A DNA stretch of 64,000 nt from Rhodopseudomonas sp. P2A-2r (GTDB taxonomy: Bacteria; Pseudomonadota; Alphaproteobacteria; Rhizobiales; Xanthobacteraceae), in contig NZ_CP110389.1 of the NCBI RefSeq assembly GCF_026015985.1, positions 992,001-1,056,000 of the forward strand. Reading direction: 5' to 3'. Shown here piece by piece: positions 29,952 to 39,595 of the stretch. The translations under genes were made by a program, and so were the position numbers. How positions within the stretch are numbered: position 1 is the stretch's first letter; the number at the start of each line of letters is the position of its first letter. The notes below the pieces were generated by a model. The model saw only the letters and a program-made list of their open reading frames with translations. It did not search any database and was not told where the DNA came from.

Positions 29952-30729
29952 GATCTGCTACTTTCAGGGCCTCGACGCGGATTTCCTCGACAAGGCGTTC
30001 CTTCAGGGCGACGAATTCCGGCGTCGTCTTGATCTTGTAGGAGCGCGGATGCGGCAGGTCGACGGCGATCTCCGCCTTGATGCGCCCCGGCCGTGCGCTC
30101 ATGACGATGACGCGGCTGCCGAGGAAGATGGCTTCCTCGATATCGTGGGTGACGAACAGTACGGTCTTCTGGTCGCGCTCCCAGATCCCCAGCAGCATCT
30201 CCTGCATCAAGGCGCGGGTCTGGTTGTCGAGCGCGCCGAACGGCTCGTCGAGCAGCAGGATCTTTGGATCGTTGGCCAGCGCGCGCGCAATGGCGGTGCG
30301 CTGCTGCATGCCACCGGACAGCTGCTTCGGCCAGTGGTTCTCGAAGCCCGCAAGGCCGACCCTCTGGATGAAGCCGTCGGCGATGCGGCCGCGTTCGGCT
30401 TCCGACACGCCGCGCTCGCGCAGGGCGAAGGCTATGTTCTCGCGCACCGTCAGCCATGGAAACAGCGTGTAGGACTGGAACACCATGCCGCGGTCGGCGC
30501 CGGGTCCGGTGACCTCCTGGCCGTCGAGCATCACGCGGCCGGTGGTGGGACGGTCGAGCCCGGCGATGATGCGCAGCAGCGTCGACTTTCCGCAGCCCGA
30601 GGGGCCGAGGATGGTGGCGAAGTCGTTGTTGCCGACCTTGAGGTCGGTGGGCTCCAGCGCCTGCGTCGGCGCATGGCCGGCGCGCGCGGGGAAGGTGCGG
30701 GAAACCTGATCGATCAACAGCGTGGTCAT
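29944..30729 (-). CDS. ABC transporter ATP-binding protein (TauB/SsuB/NrtD-like)
   Basis: A 261-residue ATPase with Walker A GPSGCGKST, Q-loop VFQSYTLFPW, signature LSGGMQQRTAIARA, Walker B ILLLDEPFGALD and H-loop VTHDIEEAI. The ATG at 30729 overlaps the permease stop (ATGA); the annotated alternative four codons upstream is less likely. It powers the importer made with the products of 30726-31502 and 31699-32643. Confidence 0.92.
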   Translation of the reverse strand: MTTLLIDQVSRTFPARAGHAPTQALEPTDLKVGNNDFATILGPSGCGKSTLLRIIAGLDRPTTGRVMLDGQEVTGPGADRGMVFQSYTLFPWLTVRENIAFALRERGVSEAERGRIADGFIQRVGLAGFENHWPKQLSGGMQQRTAIARALANDPKILLLDEPFGALDNQTRALMQEMLLGIWERDQKTVLFVTHDIEEAIFLGSRVIVMSARPGRIKAEIAVDLPHPRSYKIKTTPEFVALKERLVEEIRVEALKVADHA

Positions 30730-31502
30730 GCCAGCTTCCACGGAAACAGCCAGGCGTTGAACGCCTTGAACAGGAAATCCGACAACAGGCCGATCAGCCC
30801 GATGACGATGATGCCGAAGATGATCTGCCCGGTGTTGAGCAGCGCCTGGCTGTCAGTGATCATGTGGCCGATGCCCGAGGACGAGCCGATCAGTTCGGCG
30901 ACGATGACATAGGTCCAGGCCCAGCCGAGAACCAGCCGGAGGATCTCGGCGATCTCCGGCGCGGAGGAGGGCAGCAGCACGCGGCGGATCACGCCGCTGT
31001 CGCTGGCGCCGAGCGTATAGGCGGCCTCGACCAGATCGCGGCGGGTGTTGCCGACATTGACGGCGATCATCAGCACGATCTGGAACACCGAGCCGATGAA
31101 GATCACCAGCAGCTTCTGCAGCTCGCCGATGCCCGCCCACAGGATCAGCAGCGGAATGAAGGCCGAGGCCGGCAGGTAGCGCGCGAACGAGACGAACGGC
31201 TCCAGCAGCGCCTCGATCGGCTTGTAGGCGCCCATCAATACGCCGAGCGGCACCGCGACAACCATCGCCAGCACGAAGCCGCCGACCACCCGCCAGATCG
31301 TCATGCCGATGTCGAACAGGAAGCCATACTTGGTCAGCAGCTCCCAGCCCTCATGCACCATGGTCAGCGGATTGGCGAGAAACGTCTTCGACACGTAGCC
31401 GCCGAAGGTCGCCCACGACCACACCGCCACGAACAGCACGAAGAACGCAAAACCGTAGGCGACGCGCTGTCGCGATGTCACGGGGTCGAGGGGACGTATC
31501 AC
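30726..31502 (-). CDS. ABC transporter permease (TauC/SsuC-like)
   Basis: A 258-residue inner-membrane permease that starts with GTG at 31502. Helices begin near AYGFAFFVLFVAVWSW. The EAA loop EAAYTLGASDSGVIRRVLLPSSAPE and the motif FARYLPASAFIPLLILWAGIGE are typical of the sulfonate/nitrate/taurine importer family. It lies between the binding protein and the ATPase, with a palindromic repeat separating it from the binding protein. Confidence 0.92.
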   Translation of the reverse strand: MIRPLDPVTSRQRVAYGFAFFVLFVAVWSWATFGGYVSKTFLANPLTMVHEGWELLTKYGFLFDIGMTIWRVVGGFVLAMVVAVPLGVLMGAYKPIEALLEPFVSFARYLPASAFIPLLILWAGIGELQKLLVIFIGSVFQIVLMIAVNVGNTRRDLVEAAYTLGASDSGVIRRVLLPSSAPEIAEILRLVLGWAWTYVIVAELIGSSSGIGHMITDSQALLNTGQIIFGIIVIGLIGLLSDFLFKAFNAWLFPWKLA

Positions 31503-31549
31503 AGGGGCGCTATCCTTGGCGTCTGGTTAAAGTTGAAAGGAAGGAGATC

Positions 31550-31680
31550 GTGTCCCGGGCGCGGTGCAGCGTCCTTCGCGCTGCTCCGCAGAACCGGGAC
31601 CCCGGTCCACTCATCACCGGGACCCCGGATCTGCAGCGCACCACGCCGCGAAGGGCGGCGCGTTGCGCTGCGTCCGGGGA
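31550..31680. repeat. palindromic repeat, family with GTGTCCCGGACGCG arms (copy 2)
   Basis: Left arm TGTCCCGGGCGCGGTGCAGCG and right arm GCGCTGCGTCCGGGGA are inverted, with an inner unit that includes ACCGGGACCCCGG repeated twice. The element lies inside the importer operon, between binding protein and permease, so it may set relative expression of the two by protecting the upstream transcript part. Confidence 0.7.
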
Positions 31681-31698
31681 ACGCTTGGCGTTTGCAGG

Positions 31699-32643
31699 CT
31701 ACTTGATGTAGCTGGCGTCGTAGAGGTCATCGATCTTCGGTACCGCCTTGATGATGCCGATCTCCAGCAGCAGCTCCGCGGCTTCCTTGTTGAAGGCCTG
31801 GAATTCGCTGGTGAAGAACTTCTGGTTGGCGGCCTTGTCCTGCCAGCGCAGGTACTTCGCCGAATTGCCGAAGGCTTCGGCGGACTGCTTCACATCGGCG
31901 CCCATGATCTCGTAGGACTTGGCCTGGTCCTTCTCGATCATCGCGATGGCCTCGAAATAGCTGTCGGCCAGCGCCTTGGCGGCTTTTGGATTGTCGGCGA
32001 GGAATTTCGGCGTACAGCCGAAGGTGTCCATGACCATCGGATAGTCCAGCGTGGTGGCGATGATCTTGCCCTTGTCGGGTGCGGCGCGCACCGTCGAGAG
32101 ATAGGGCTCGTAAGTCATGGCGGCATCGTTCTGGCCGGAGACGAAGGCTTGCGCCGCGGCGGCCGGCTCAAGGTTCACCACGGTGACATCCTTCACCGTG
32201 AGGCCGTTCTTCTTGAGCATCCAGGCCAGCGCGAAATAGGGCGAGGTGCCCGGCGCGGAAGCGGCGACCGTCTTGCCCTTGAGATCCTTGATCGATGCGA
32301 TGTCGCTGCGCGTGGCCATGCCGTCGGCGCCGTAGCTCTTGTCGAGCTGGAAGATCTGCTTGGTGGCAACGCCGTTGGCATTCCATGAAATCCAGGTCTC
32401 GACGGTGGTCGCCGCGCACTGCACGTCGCCCGAGGCGATCGCCAGATGGCGGTCCTTCTGCGGGATCTTCTTGATCGTCACGTCGAGGCCGTTCTTCTTG
32501 AAGATGCCGGCCTGGTTGGCGAGCGTGAGCGGCGCAAATCCGGTCCAGCCTGAGATCGCGATGTTGACCTTCACGTCCTGCGCAATGGCCGGTGCGGCGG
32601 CGAGAAGCGTGGCGGCGACGACAATTTTTCCAAGATGACGCAT
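31699..32643 (-). CDS. ABC transporter substrate-binding protein (TauA/SsuA/NMT1-like)
   Basis: A 314-residue periplasmic protein. The signal peptide (MRHLGKIVVAATLLAAAPAI, cleavage near AIAQ) is followed by NIAISGWTGFAPLTLANQAGIFKKNGL and AIASGDVQCAATTVET, motifs of the NMT1/TauA family. Such proteins bind sulfonates, pyrimidine precursors or small N-compounds. It starts 114 bases downstream of hutC on the same strand, so it may be read through from the hut promoter or from its own site near 32738. Confidence 0.9.
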   Translation of the reverse strand: MRHLGKIVVAATLLAAAPAIAQDVKVNIAISGWTGFAPLTLANQAGIFKKNGLDVTIKKIPQKDRHLAIASGDVQCAATTVETWISWNANGVATKQIFQLDKSYGADGMATRSDIASIKDLKGKTVAASAPGTSPYFALAWMLKKNGLTVKDVTVVNLEPAAAAQAFVSGQNDAAMTYEPYLSTVRAAPDKGKIIATTLDYPMVMDTFGCTPKFLADNPKAAKALADSYFEAIAMIEKDQAKSYEIMGADVKQSAEAFGNSAKYLRWQDKAANQKFFTSEFQAFNKEAAELLLEIGIIKAVPKIDDLYDASYIK

Positions 32644-32737
32644 GGCTGTATCCCTTTGCTGGTTTATCGATTGTGTCGTTCTGGTTGCCTCAGACGGTGA
32701 GGTGGCTCTGTAAAATACCGCTGCATAAATTGTGCCG

Positions 32738-32751
32738 TATCGATATCGATA
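32738..32751. promoter_or_regulatory. 14-bp perfect palindrome between hutC and the importer operon
   Basis: TATCGATATCGATA is self-complementary and lies directly after the hutC stop and 95 bases before the binding-protein start. It might be an operator of the importer operon. It does not resemble the HutC-like site at 34894. Confidence 0.35.
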
Positions 32752-32757
32752 TCATTC

Positions 32758-33501
32758 TCAGCCACCCTTGAACCGTGCAACCAGTTTGTGCGACTCGCCG
32801 GGATAGACGAGGCGTACGGCGGTGATGGCCTGCGCGCCGCGCCAGGTGTGGCGTTCGATCACCAGGCAGGGCGCACCGACTGCAATATCAAGCGCCGCGG
32901 CCGTCTGATCGTTGGCGACAATGGCGCTGATGGCATGTTCGGCCTCGGTCCATGGGACATGATGAAGCAGCCACGAGCCGGGCGGCTCGGCGGCGAAATC
33001 CGCGGCGGCAGCGTCCGGCACGGCGTCGAGATCGATCAGCCGGTCCTCGATGGCGAACGGCACGCCGTCGGCGCTGTGGCGGCAGGCAATCGCCATCACC
33101 CGGCCGGTCTTGCGCACGCGCAGCCGTGCGCGGTCGGCAGCGGTTGCGGCGCGGCGCGAAGACTTGATCATCTCGTAGCCGTAGCTACGGCCGAGCGCGG
33201 TGATCTCCGCACGGATGTCGGCGATCTCCAGAACCGCCGAGAGAAAGTTGGGACGGCGCACGAAGGTGCCGGCGCGCCGCCGCCGCTCGATCAGATCGCC
33301 CTGCGCCAGTTCGGAAAGCGCCTTGCTCACGGTCATCCGCGAACAGCCGTAATGCGTCATCAACTCGTGTTCGAAGGGGATGCGGTAGCCCGGCGGCCAC
33401 TCGCCGGTCAGGATGCGCTGCTCGATATCGAGCCGGATCTGCTTGTACAGCGTTGGCCTGTCGACCGTGTCGGCCTTGGCGCGCTGCGGGGCGGCGCTCA
33501 T
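32758..33501 (-). CDS. hutC: histidine utilisation repressor HutC (GntR family)
   Basis: A 247-residue GntR/HutC regulator. The N-terminal winged helix (LYKQIRLDIEQRILTGEWPPGYRIPFEHEL, recognition segment CSRMTVSKALSELAQGDLI) is followed by a UTRA ligand domain (about 95-240) that in HutC binds urocanate. The start at 33501 overlaps the hutF stop by four bases. It should repress both hut transcription units from the palindrome at 34894-34909 and be released by urocanate. Confidence 0.92.
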   Translation of the reverse strand: MSAAPQRAKADTVDRPTLYKQIRLDIEQRILTGEWPPGYRIPFEHELMTHYGCSRMTVSKALSELAQGDLIERRRRAGTFVRRPNFLSAVLEIADIRAEITALGRSYGYEMIKSSRRAATAADRARLRVRKTGRVMAIACRHSADGVPFAIEDRLIDLDAVPDAAAADFAAEPPGSWLLHHVPWTEAEHAISAIVANDQTAAALDIAVGAPCLVIERHTWRGAQAITAVRLVYPGESHKLVARFKGG

Positions 33502-34856
33502 GCGACCAGCCTGCGCATTGCTGCATTGAATGTCTCGCGCGCCTGTTGCCGCAGCCGGTGGCGTCCGCCTTCCACCAGCTTCGCGCCGCCGGCCCAGGCG
33601 CAATCGATCGCTCCCGCACCGGCGGCGAAGATCCAGCCGTCGAGCACGGCATCGCGGCTGCGCCCCGCCAGCGACGGATGGGCGGTGTCGAGCGTGACGA
33701 TATCGGCGCGGGCGCCGACCTGCAGTCCGACCGCCGGCTGCGCAAGCGCCTGGCCGCCGCCGGCCAGTGCGGCATCGAGCAGCGCGCGGCCGGTCGAGAC
33801 GCCGGGCCCGCCCGACAACACGTTGCGCTCGCGATGCTTGAGCCGCTGGCCATATTCGAGCTGGCGCAGTTCGGCATCGACGCCGATCAGGATGTTGGAA
33901 TCGGTGCCGATGCCGATGCGGCCGCCGGCGCCAAGAAATTCGCGGCCGGGAAAGATGCCGTCGCCGAGGCTCGCTTCGGTCAGCGGGCAAAGTCCTGCAA
34001 CGGCGCCGCTCGCGGCCAGCGCCGCGGTTTCCGCCGGCGTCATGTGCGTCGCGTGGATCAGGCACCAGCGTTGATTGACGGGCGCATGGTCAAGCAGCCA
34101 TGCGACCGGTCGCTGGCCCGACCAGGCGACGCAGTCCTCGACCTCGCGCACCTGTTCGGCGGCGTGAATATGCAGCGGGCCGCCTGCGGCCAGCGGTAGC
34201 AGCGCCGCCAGCTCGTCCGGCGTCACGGCGCGCAGGCTGTGCGGCGCGATGCCGAGATTGGCACCGGGCAGTGCGCGGATCGCGGTGCGGCTGGCGTCCA
34301 CCAGCTTTGCGAACTGATCGACGGAGCAGATGAAGCGGCGCTGGCCTTCATGCGGTGCGGTGCCGCCGAACGTTCCATGGGCATAGAAGCACGGCAGCAG
34401 CGTCAGCCCGATGCCTGTGACCTCAGCGGCGCGGGCGATGCGCGTGGCCATCTCCGCGGGGTTGGCGTAAAGCGCGCCGTCGTGGTCATGATGCAGATAA
34501 TGGAATTCGCCGACCCGCGTAAAACCCTGTTCGAGCATCTCGACATAAAGCAGCGTCGCGACCGCCTGGGTGTCTTCGGGAGTCATGGTCAGCGCGAAGC
34601 GATACATGGTCTCGCGCCAGGTCCAGAATGTATCCGCGGCATCGCCGCGAATTTCTGCGAGACCGGCCATGCCGCGCTGGAAGGCGTGGCTGTGCAGGCT
34701 GGCTATTCCGGGGATTGCGAGTTGGTGACGTTCATCGCCGGCAGCCGGCGCGACGCCGGCCGTGACCTTGGCGATGGTGCCATCGGTCACCTCCACCTGC
34801 ACGTCATCGGCCCACCCCGCGGGGAGCAACGCCGATCCGAAATGCAGAGTTGACAT
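33498..34856 (-). CDS. hutF: formimidoylglutamate deiminase HutF
   Basis: A 452-residue amidohydrolase-fold enzyme that converts N-formimidoyl-L-glutamate to N-formyl-L-glutamate and ammonia. Metal-binding motifs are GIASLHSHAFQRGMAGLAE, HIHAAEQ, IHATHM and GIGTDSN. The start at 34856 (MSTLHFGSALLPAG) is chosen because an earlier in-frame start would run into the HutC-like operator. It indicates the HutF/HutG route of histidine degradation, yet no hutG is seen in the window. Confidence 0.92.
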   Translation of the reverse strand: MSTLHFGSALLPAGWADDVQVEVTDGTIAKVTAGVAPAAGDERHQLAIPGIASLHSHAFQRGMAGLAEIRGDAADTFWTWRETMYRFALTMTPEDTQAVATLLYVEMLEQGFTRVGEFHYLHHDHDGALYANPAEMATRIARAAEVTGIGLTLLPCFYAHGTFGGTAPHEGQRRFICSVDQFAKLVDASRTAIRALPGANLGIAPHSLRAVTPDELAALLPLAAGGPLHIHAAEQVREVEDCVAWSGQRPVAWLLDHAPVNQRWCLIHATHMTPAETAALAASGAVAGLCPLTEASLGDGIFPGREFLGAGGRIGIGTDSNILIGVDAELRQLEYGQRLKHRERNVLSGGPGVSTGRALLDAALAGGGQALAQPAVGLQVGARADIVTLDTAHPSLAGRSRDAVLDGWIFAAGAGAIDCAWAGGAKLVEGGRHRLRQQARETFNAAMRRLVA

Positions 34857-34893
34857 GTTTCCAAAACCGGATGGACAGGACTGCAGCGCGATA

Positions 34894-34909
34894 ATATGTA
34901 TAGACATAT
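34894..34909. promoter_or_regulatory. HutC operator candidate in the hutF-hutI divergent promoter
   Basis: ATATGT-ATAG-ACATAT is a perfect 6-4-6 palindrome containing TGTATAGACA, like known HutC boxes (recollection). It lies between hutF (minus, start 34856) and hutI (plus, start 34949), so one bound dimer could block both promoters. Confidence 0.7.
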
Positions 34910-34948
34910 CGAGTTTGTCGTCAAGCTTCTGTAGTTGGGAAGTCCCGC

Positions 34949-36163
34949 ATGGCCGAGCGCTTCGATCGGATCTGGCACGATGCCCGGCTCGCCACTGTGC
35001 GCGCGGATCTTCCCGACCTCGGCGCCATCGACCATGGCGTGATCGCCGCCCGCGATGGCCGCATCGTCTTCGCCGGCGCGAAATCCGATTTTCCCGTCGA
35101 TGCCGATGCGGTCGAGCGCATCGATTGTGCCGGCCGCTGGATCACGCCGGGGCTGGTGGATTGCCATACCCATCTGGTGTTCGGCGGCAACCGCGCCCAC
35201 GAATTCGAGTTGCGGCTGCAGGGTGCCAGCTACGAGGAGATCGCGCGCGCCGGTGGCGGCATCGTCTCGACGGTGGCGGCGACGCGGGCCGCCAGCGAGG
35301 CTGAACTTGTCGCCGGCGCGCTGCCGCGGCTTGACGCGCTGATCGGCGAAGGCGTGACCACGCTGGAGATCAAGTCCGGCTACGGGCTCAATCTTGAGAC
35401 CGAGCTGCGGCAGTTGTCCGCCGCCCGCGCGCTCGGCCGGCAGCGGCCGGTTACTGTCCGCACCAGCTTTCTCGGCGCCCATGCGCTGCCGCCGGAAGCC
35501 GGTGGCGACAAGGATCGCTATATCGACCTCGTCTGCAACGAGATGCTGCCGGCGGTGGCGCGCGCCGGCCTCGCCGATGCCGTCGACGCCTTCATGGAAG
35601 GCATCGCCTTCTCCGCCGAGCAGACCGCGCGCGTCTTTCACGCAGCCAAGGTGCTGGGGCTGCCGGTCAAGTTGCATGCGGACCAACTGTCGAACCTCGG
35701 CGGCGCGGCGCTGGCTGCGCAATTCTCGGCGCTGTCGGCCGATCATCTCGAACACACCGATGACGCCGGCGCCGCGGCGATGGCAAAAGCAGGGACGGTG
35801 GCCGTGCTGCTGCCCGGCGCGTTCTATTTCATTCGCGAGACGTCGAAGCCGCCGCTCGATCTGTTCCGCGCCCACGGCGTGCACATGGCGCTGGCCACCG
35901 ACTGCAATCCCGGCAGCTCACCGCTGACCTCGCTGCTGCTCGCCATGAACATGGGCGCGACATTGTTCCGGATGACCGTTGCCGAATGCCTCGCCGGCGT
36001 GACCCGCGAAGGCGCGCGCGCCCTCGGCGTGCTCGCCGACACCGGCACGCTGGAGGCCGGCAAACGCTGCGATCTGGCGATCTGGAACATCGAGCGTCCG
36101 GCCGAACTCGTCTACCGCATGGGCTTCAATCCCCTGCACGACCGGGCCTGGATGGGCCGATGA
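34949..36163 (+). CDS. hutI: imidazolonepropionase HutI
   Basis: A 404-residue amidohydrolase that opens 4-imidazolone-5-propionate to N-formimidoyl-L-glutamate. Metal ligands and signature motifs are present: [20 protein letters not shown] (near residues 71-90), [13 protein letters not shown], and [13 protein letters not shown]. It is the first gene of the plus-strand hut unit, 40 bases after the HutC-like palindrome. Its stop overlaps the hutH start (ATGA). Confidence 0.95.
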   Translation: MAERFDRIWHDARLATVRADLPDLGAIDHGVIAARDGRIVFAGAKSDFPVDADAVERIDCAGRWITPGLVDCHTHLVFGGNRAHEFELRLQGASYEEIARAGGGIVSTVAATRAASEAELVAGALPRLDALIGEGVTTLEIKSGYGLNLETELRQLSAARALGRQRPVTVRTSFLGAHALPPEAGGDKDRYIDLVCNEMLPAVARAGLADAVDAFMEGIAFSAEQTARVFHAAKVLGLPVKLHADQLSNLGGAALAAQFSALSADHLEHTDDAGAAAMAKAGTVAVLLPGAFYFIRETSKPPLDLFRAHGVHMALATDCNPGSSPLTSLLLAMNMGATLFRMTVAECLAGVTREGARALGVLADTGTLEAGKRCDLAIWNIERPAELVYRMGFNPLHDRAWMGR

Positions 36164-37720
36164 GCAGCCGCACTGCATCCCTCGTCGTTTCGCCGGGCAA
36201 GGTGACGCTTGAGGATCTCCGGCAGGTGCTGGCCGGCGCGTCGGTCGTGCTCGATCCGTCGTTCTGGCCGTCGGTCGAGGCGGCTGCCGGTATCGTCGAA
36301 AAGGCCGCCGCTGCCGCCGCGCCGGTCTACGGCATCAATACCGGCTTCGGCAAGCTGGCGTCGAAGCGCATTCCGCCCGATCAGACCGCGCTGCTGCAGC
36401 GCAATCTCATCGTGTCGCATTGCTGCGGTGTCGGGCAGCCTACGCCAGAGCCGGTCGTGCGGCTGATGATAGCGCTCAAGATCATCTCCTTGGGGCGCGG
36501 CGCGTCCGGCGTGCGTCGCGTCGTCATCGAACAATTGCAGGCGCTGCTGGCGCACGGCATTTATCCGCTGGTGCCGCAGCAGGGCTCGGTCGGCGCCTCC
36601 GGCGATCTGGCGCCGCTGGCGCATATGACCGCGGTGATGATCGGCGAGGGGCAGGCGTTGGTCGACGGTGCAGTGGTGCCGGGGCGGGATGCGTTGGCTG
36701 CTGCCGGCCTCGCGCCACTGACGCTCGGCCCGAAGGAAGGCTTGGCGCTGATCAACGGCACACAGTTCTCCACGGCCTATGCCATCTCCGGATTGTTGCG
36801 CGCCCACGATCTCGCTTGCGCGACGTTGGTCACCGGCGCGCTGTCGGTCGATGCGGCGATGGCCTCGACGGCGCCGTTCCGTCCGGAGATCCAGCGATTG
36901 CGCGGCCATGCCGGTCAGATCGCGGCGGGTGCGGCGCTGACCGCGCTGCTCGACGGCAGCGACATCCGCAACTCGCATCTCGAAGGCGACGAGCGTGTGC
37001 AGGATCCCTATTGCCTGCGCTGCCAGCCGCAGGTGGCCGGCGCCGTGCTCGACCTCTTGACGCAGGCGGCGCGCACGCTGGCCATCGAGGCCAATGCGGT
37101 CACCGACAATCCGCTGGTGCTGGTCGAGACCGGCGAAATCGTCTCCGGCGGAAACTTTCATGCCGAGCCGGTGGCGTTTGCCGCCGACCAGATCGCATTG
37201 GCGCTGTCGGAGATCGGCGCCATCAGCGAGCGACGCATCGCCACTCTGGTCGACCCCGCGTTGAACTTCGGCCTGCCGCCTTTTCTCACGCCCGACCCCG
37301 GCATCAATTCTGGCTTCATGATCGCCGAAGTGACGGCTGCCGCGCTCTATGCCGAGAACAAGCAGCGCGCCGCGGCCTGCTCGATCGACTCGACGCCGAC
37401 CAGTGCAAACCAGGAGGACCACGTGTCGATGGCCGCCCATGCCGCGCGCCGGTTGTCTGACATGGCCGACAATCTCGCCGCTATCCTCGGCATCGAACTA
37501 CTGGTAGCGGCGCAGGGCATCGAGCTGCGCGCGCCGCATGCCACGAGTCCGGCGCTGGCGGCGGTGATCGCGCTGTTGCGCGAACAGGTGCCGGCGCTCG
37601 GCGCCGATCGCTACATGGCCGACGATATGGCGAAGGCCACCGCGCTGGTTGCGTCCGGTCGGCTGCCCGCCGCTGCGATGGCGGTGCTCACCAACAATCC
37701 GTTTCCAGAACTTGCCTTAA
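36160..37720 (+). CDS. hutH: histidine ammonia-lyase HutH (stop codon lost, reads on into hutU)
   Basis: This gene encodes about 519 residues of standard histidase, which deaminates histidine to urocanate. The MIO prosthetic group motif [10 protein letters not shown] (inside [11 protein letters not shown], near residue 145) is intact, as are [11 protein letters not shown] and NPLV...[16 protein letters not shown]. The normal ending NPFPELA is followed by CCTTAAGC. Without one T this would read a TAA stop. As sequenced, the frame stays open and joins hutU, giving a 1085-residue fusion. The start overlaps the hutI stop. A one-base insertion (real or sequencing) is the simplest explanation. Confidence 0.9.
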
Positions 37721-37749
37721 GCAATGCTTGCCGAGAAAGGTCATTCGTC

Positions 37750-39420
37750 ATGAACCGCCGACTGGACAACGCGCGCGTCATCCGTTCGCCGCGCGGATCG
37801 GAGATCAGCGCCAAGAGCTGGCTGACCGAAGCGCCGTTGCGCATGCTGATGAACAATCTCGATCCCGACGTGGCGGAGCGGCCGAGCGAACTCGTGGTCT
37901 ATGGCGGCATCGGTCGCGCCGCCCGCGACTGGGACAGCTTTGATCGCATTGTGGCGGCGCTGCGCAAGCTCGATGACGACCAGACATTGCTGGTGCAGTC
38001 CGGCAAGCCGGTCGGCGTGTTCCGCACCCACAAGGACGCGCCGCGCGTGCTGATCGCCAATTCCAACCTGGTGCCGCATTGGGCGACGCTGGATCACTTC
38101 AACGAGCTCGACAAGCTCGGCCTGATGATGTTCGGCCAGATGACCGCGGGCTCGTGGATCTACATCGGCAGCCAGGGCATCGTGCAGGGCACCTACGAAA
38201 CCTTCGTCGAGGTCGGCCGTCGCCACTATGGCGGCAGCCTTGCCGGCCGCTGGATCCTGACTGCGGGCCTTGGCGGCATGGGCGGCGCGCAGCCGCTCGC
38301 TGCCACCATGGCCGGCGCGTCCATGCTGGCGGTCGAATGCCAGCCGAGCCGCATCGAGATGCGGCTGCGCACCGGCTATCTCGACCGCCAGGCGGCGACC
38401 CTCGACGAGGCGCTGGCGATCATGGCGCAGGCAGCGCAAGACAAGAAGCCGGTCTCGGTCGGCCTGCTCGGCAATGCCGCCGATATCTTTCCCGAACTGG
38501 TGCGCCGTGGTGTGCGTCCGGACATCGTCACCGACCAGACCAGCGCCCACGATCCGATCAACGGCTATCTGCCGAAGGGCTGGACGCTCGATCAGTGGGC
38601 CGCCAAGCGCGAGAGCGATCCGAAGGCGGTGGAAGCCGCCGCCAAGACCTCCATGGTCGGCCACGTCCAGGCGATGCTGGACTTTCATGCCCAGGGCATT
38701 CCCACCCTCGACTACGGCAACAACATTCGCCAGATGGCCAAGGACATGGGCCTCGCCAACGCCTTCGATTTTCCCGGCTTCGTGCCGGCCTATATCCGCC
38801 CGCTGTTCTGCCGCGGCATCGGTCCGTTCCGCTGGGCCGCGCTATCCGGCGATCCCGAGGACATCTATCGCACCGACGCCAAGGTCAAGGAGCTGATGCC
38901 GGACGACAAGCATCTGCATCACTGGCTCGACATGGCGCGCGAGCGTATCCAGTTCCAGGGCCTGCCGGCGCGGATCTGCTGGGTCGGTCTCGGCGATCGT
39001 CATCGTCTCGGCCTTGCCTTCAACGAGATGGTCGCAAGCGGCGAGTTGAAGGCGCCGATCGTGATTGGTCGCGATCATCTCGACAGCGGCTCGGTCGCCA
39101 GCCCCAACCGCGAGACCGAGGCGATGCGCGACGGATCCGACGCGGTATCCGACTGGCCGCTGCTCAATGCGCTGCTCAATTGCGCCAGCGGCGCCACCTG
39201 GGTGTCGCTGCATCACGGCGGCGGCGTCGGCATCGGCTATTCCCAGCACGCCGGCATGGTGATCGTCGCCGACGGCACGCCCGACGCGGCGCGCCGCATC
39301 GAGCGCGTGCTGTGGAACGATCCCGCCACCGGGGTGATGCGCCACGCCGATGCGGGCTACGACAGCGCGATCGAATGCGCCAAGACCAACGGGCTCGATC
39401 TGCCCGGGGTGACGTCGTAG
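37750..39420 (+). CDS. hutU: urocanate hydratase HutU
   Basis: A 556-residue enzyme that hydrates urocanate to imidazolonepropionate using tightly bound NAD. The NAD and active-site motifs [48 protein letters not shown] and [18 protein letters not shown] are intact. It has its own ribosome site (GAGAAAGG, 9-10 bases before the ATG) although it is in frame with hutH upstream. Length is normal for HutU. It is the last gene of the plus-strand hut unit, followed by a palindromic repeat. Confidence 0.95.
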   Translation: MNRRLDNARVIRSPRGSEISAKSWLTEAPLRMLMNNLDPDVAERPSELVVYGGIGRAARDWDSFDRIVAALRKLDDDQTLLVQSGKPVGVFRTHKDAPRVLIANSNLVPHWATLDHFNELDKLGLMMFGQMTAGSWIYIGSQGIVQGTYETFVEVGRRHYGGSLAGRWILTAGLGGMGGAQPLAATMAGASMLAVECQPSRIEMRLRTGYLDRQAATLDEALAIMAQAAQDKKPVSVGLLGNAADIFPELVRRGVRPDIVTDQTSAHDPINGYLPKGWTLDQWAAKRESDPKAVEAAAKTSMVGHVQAMLDFHAQGIPTLDYGNNIRQMAKDMGLANAFDFPGFVPAYIRPLFCRGIGPFRWAALSGDPEDIYRTDAKVKELMPDDKHLHHWLDMARERIQFQGLPARICWVGLGDRHRLGLAFNEMVASGELKAPIVIGRDHLDSGSVASPNRETEAMRDGSDAVSDWPLLNALLNCASGATWVSLHHGGGVGIGYSQHAGMVIVADGTPDAARRIERVLWNDPATGVMRHADAGYDSAIECAKTNGLDLPGVTS

Positions 39421-39439
39421 CGCGTTCTAGTTGGGGGTC

Positions 39440-39576
39440 GTGCCCCGGACGCGGTGCACCACGCCGCCGCTTGGGCGGCGTGGTGCGCCGCAGATCCGGG
39501 GTCCCGGTTGCGTCTACAGAAATCGGGGTCCCGGATCTGCAGTGCGGCACTTCGCGCCGCGCTGCGTCCGGGACAC
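39440..39576. repeat. palindromic repeat, family with GTGTCCCGGACGCG arms (copy 3)
   Basis: Arms GTGCCCCGGACGCGGTGC and GCGCTGCGTCCGGGACAC are inverted around an inner unit with CCACGCCGCC-GCTT-GGGCGGCGTGG and repeated CGGGGTCCCGG. It lies between the convergent hutU and dehydrogenase genes and could serve both as a transcript end. Confidence 0.75.
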
Positions 39577-39595
39577 GGCCGAATTGAGTGAGCCT

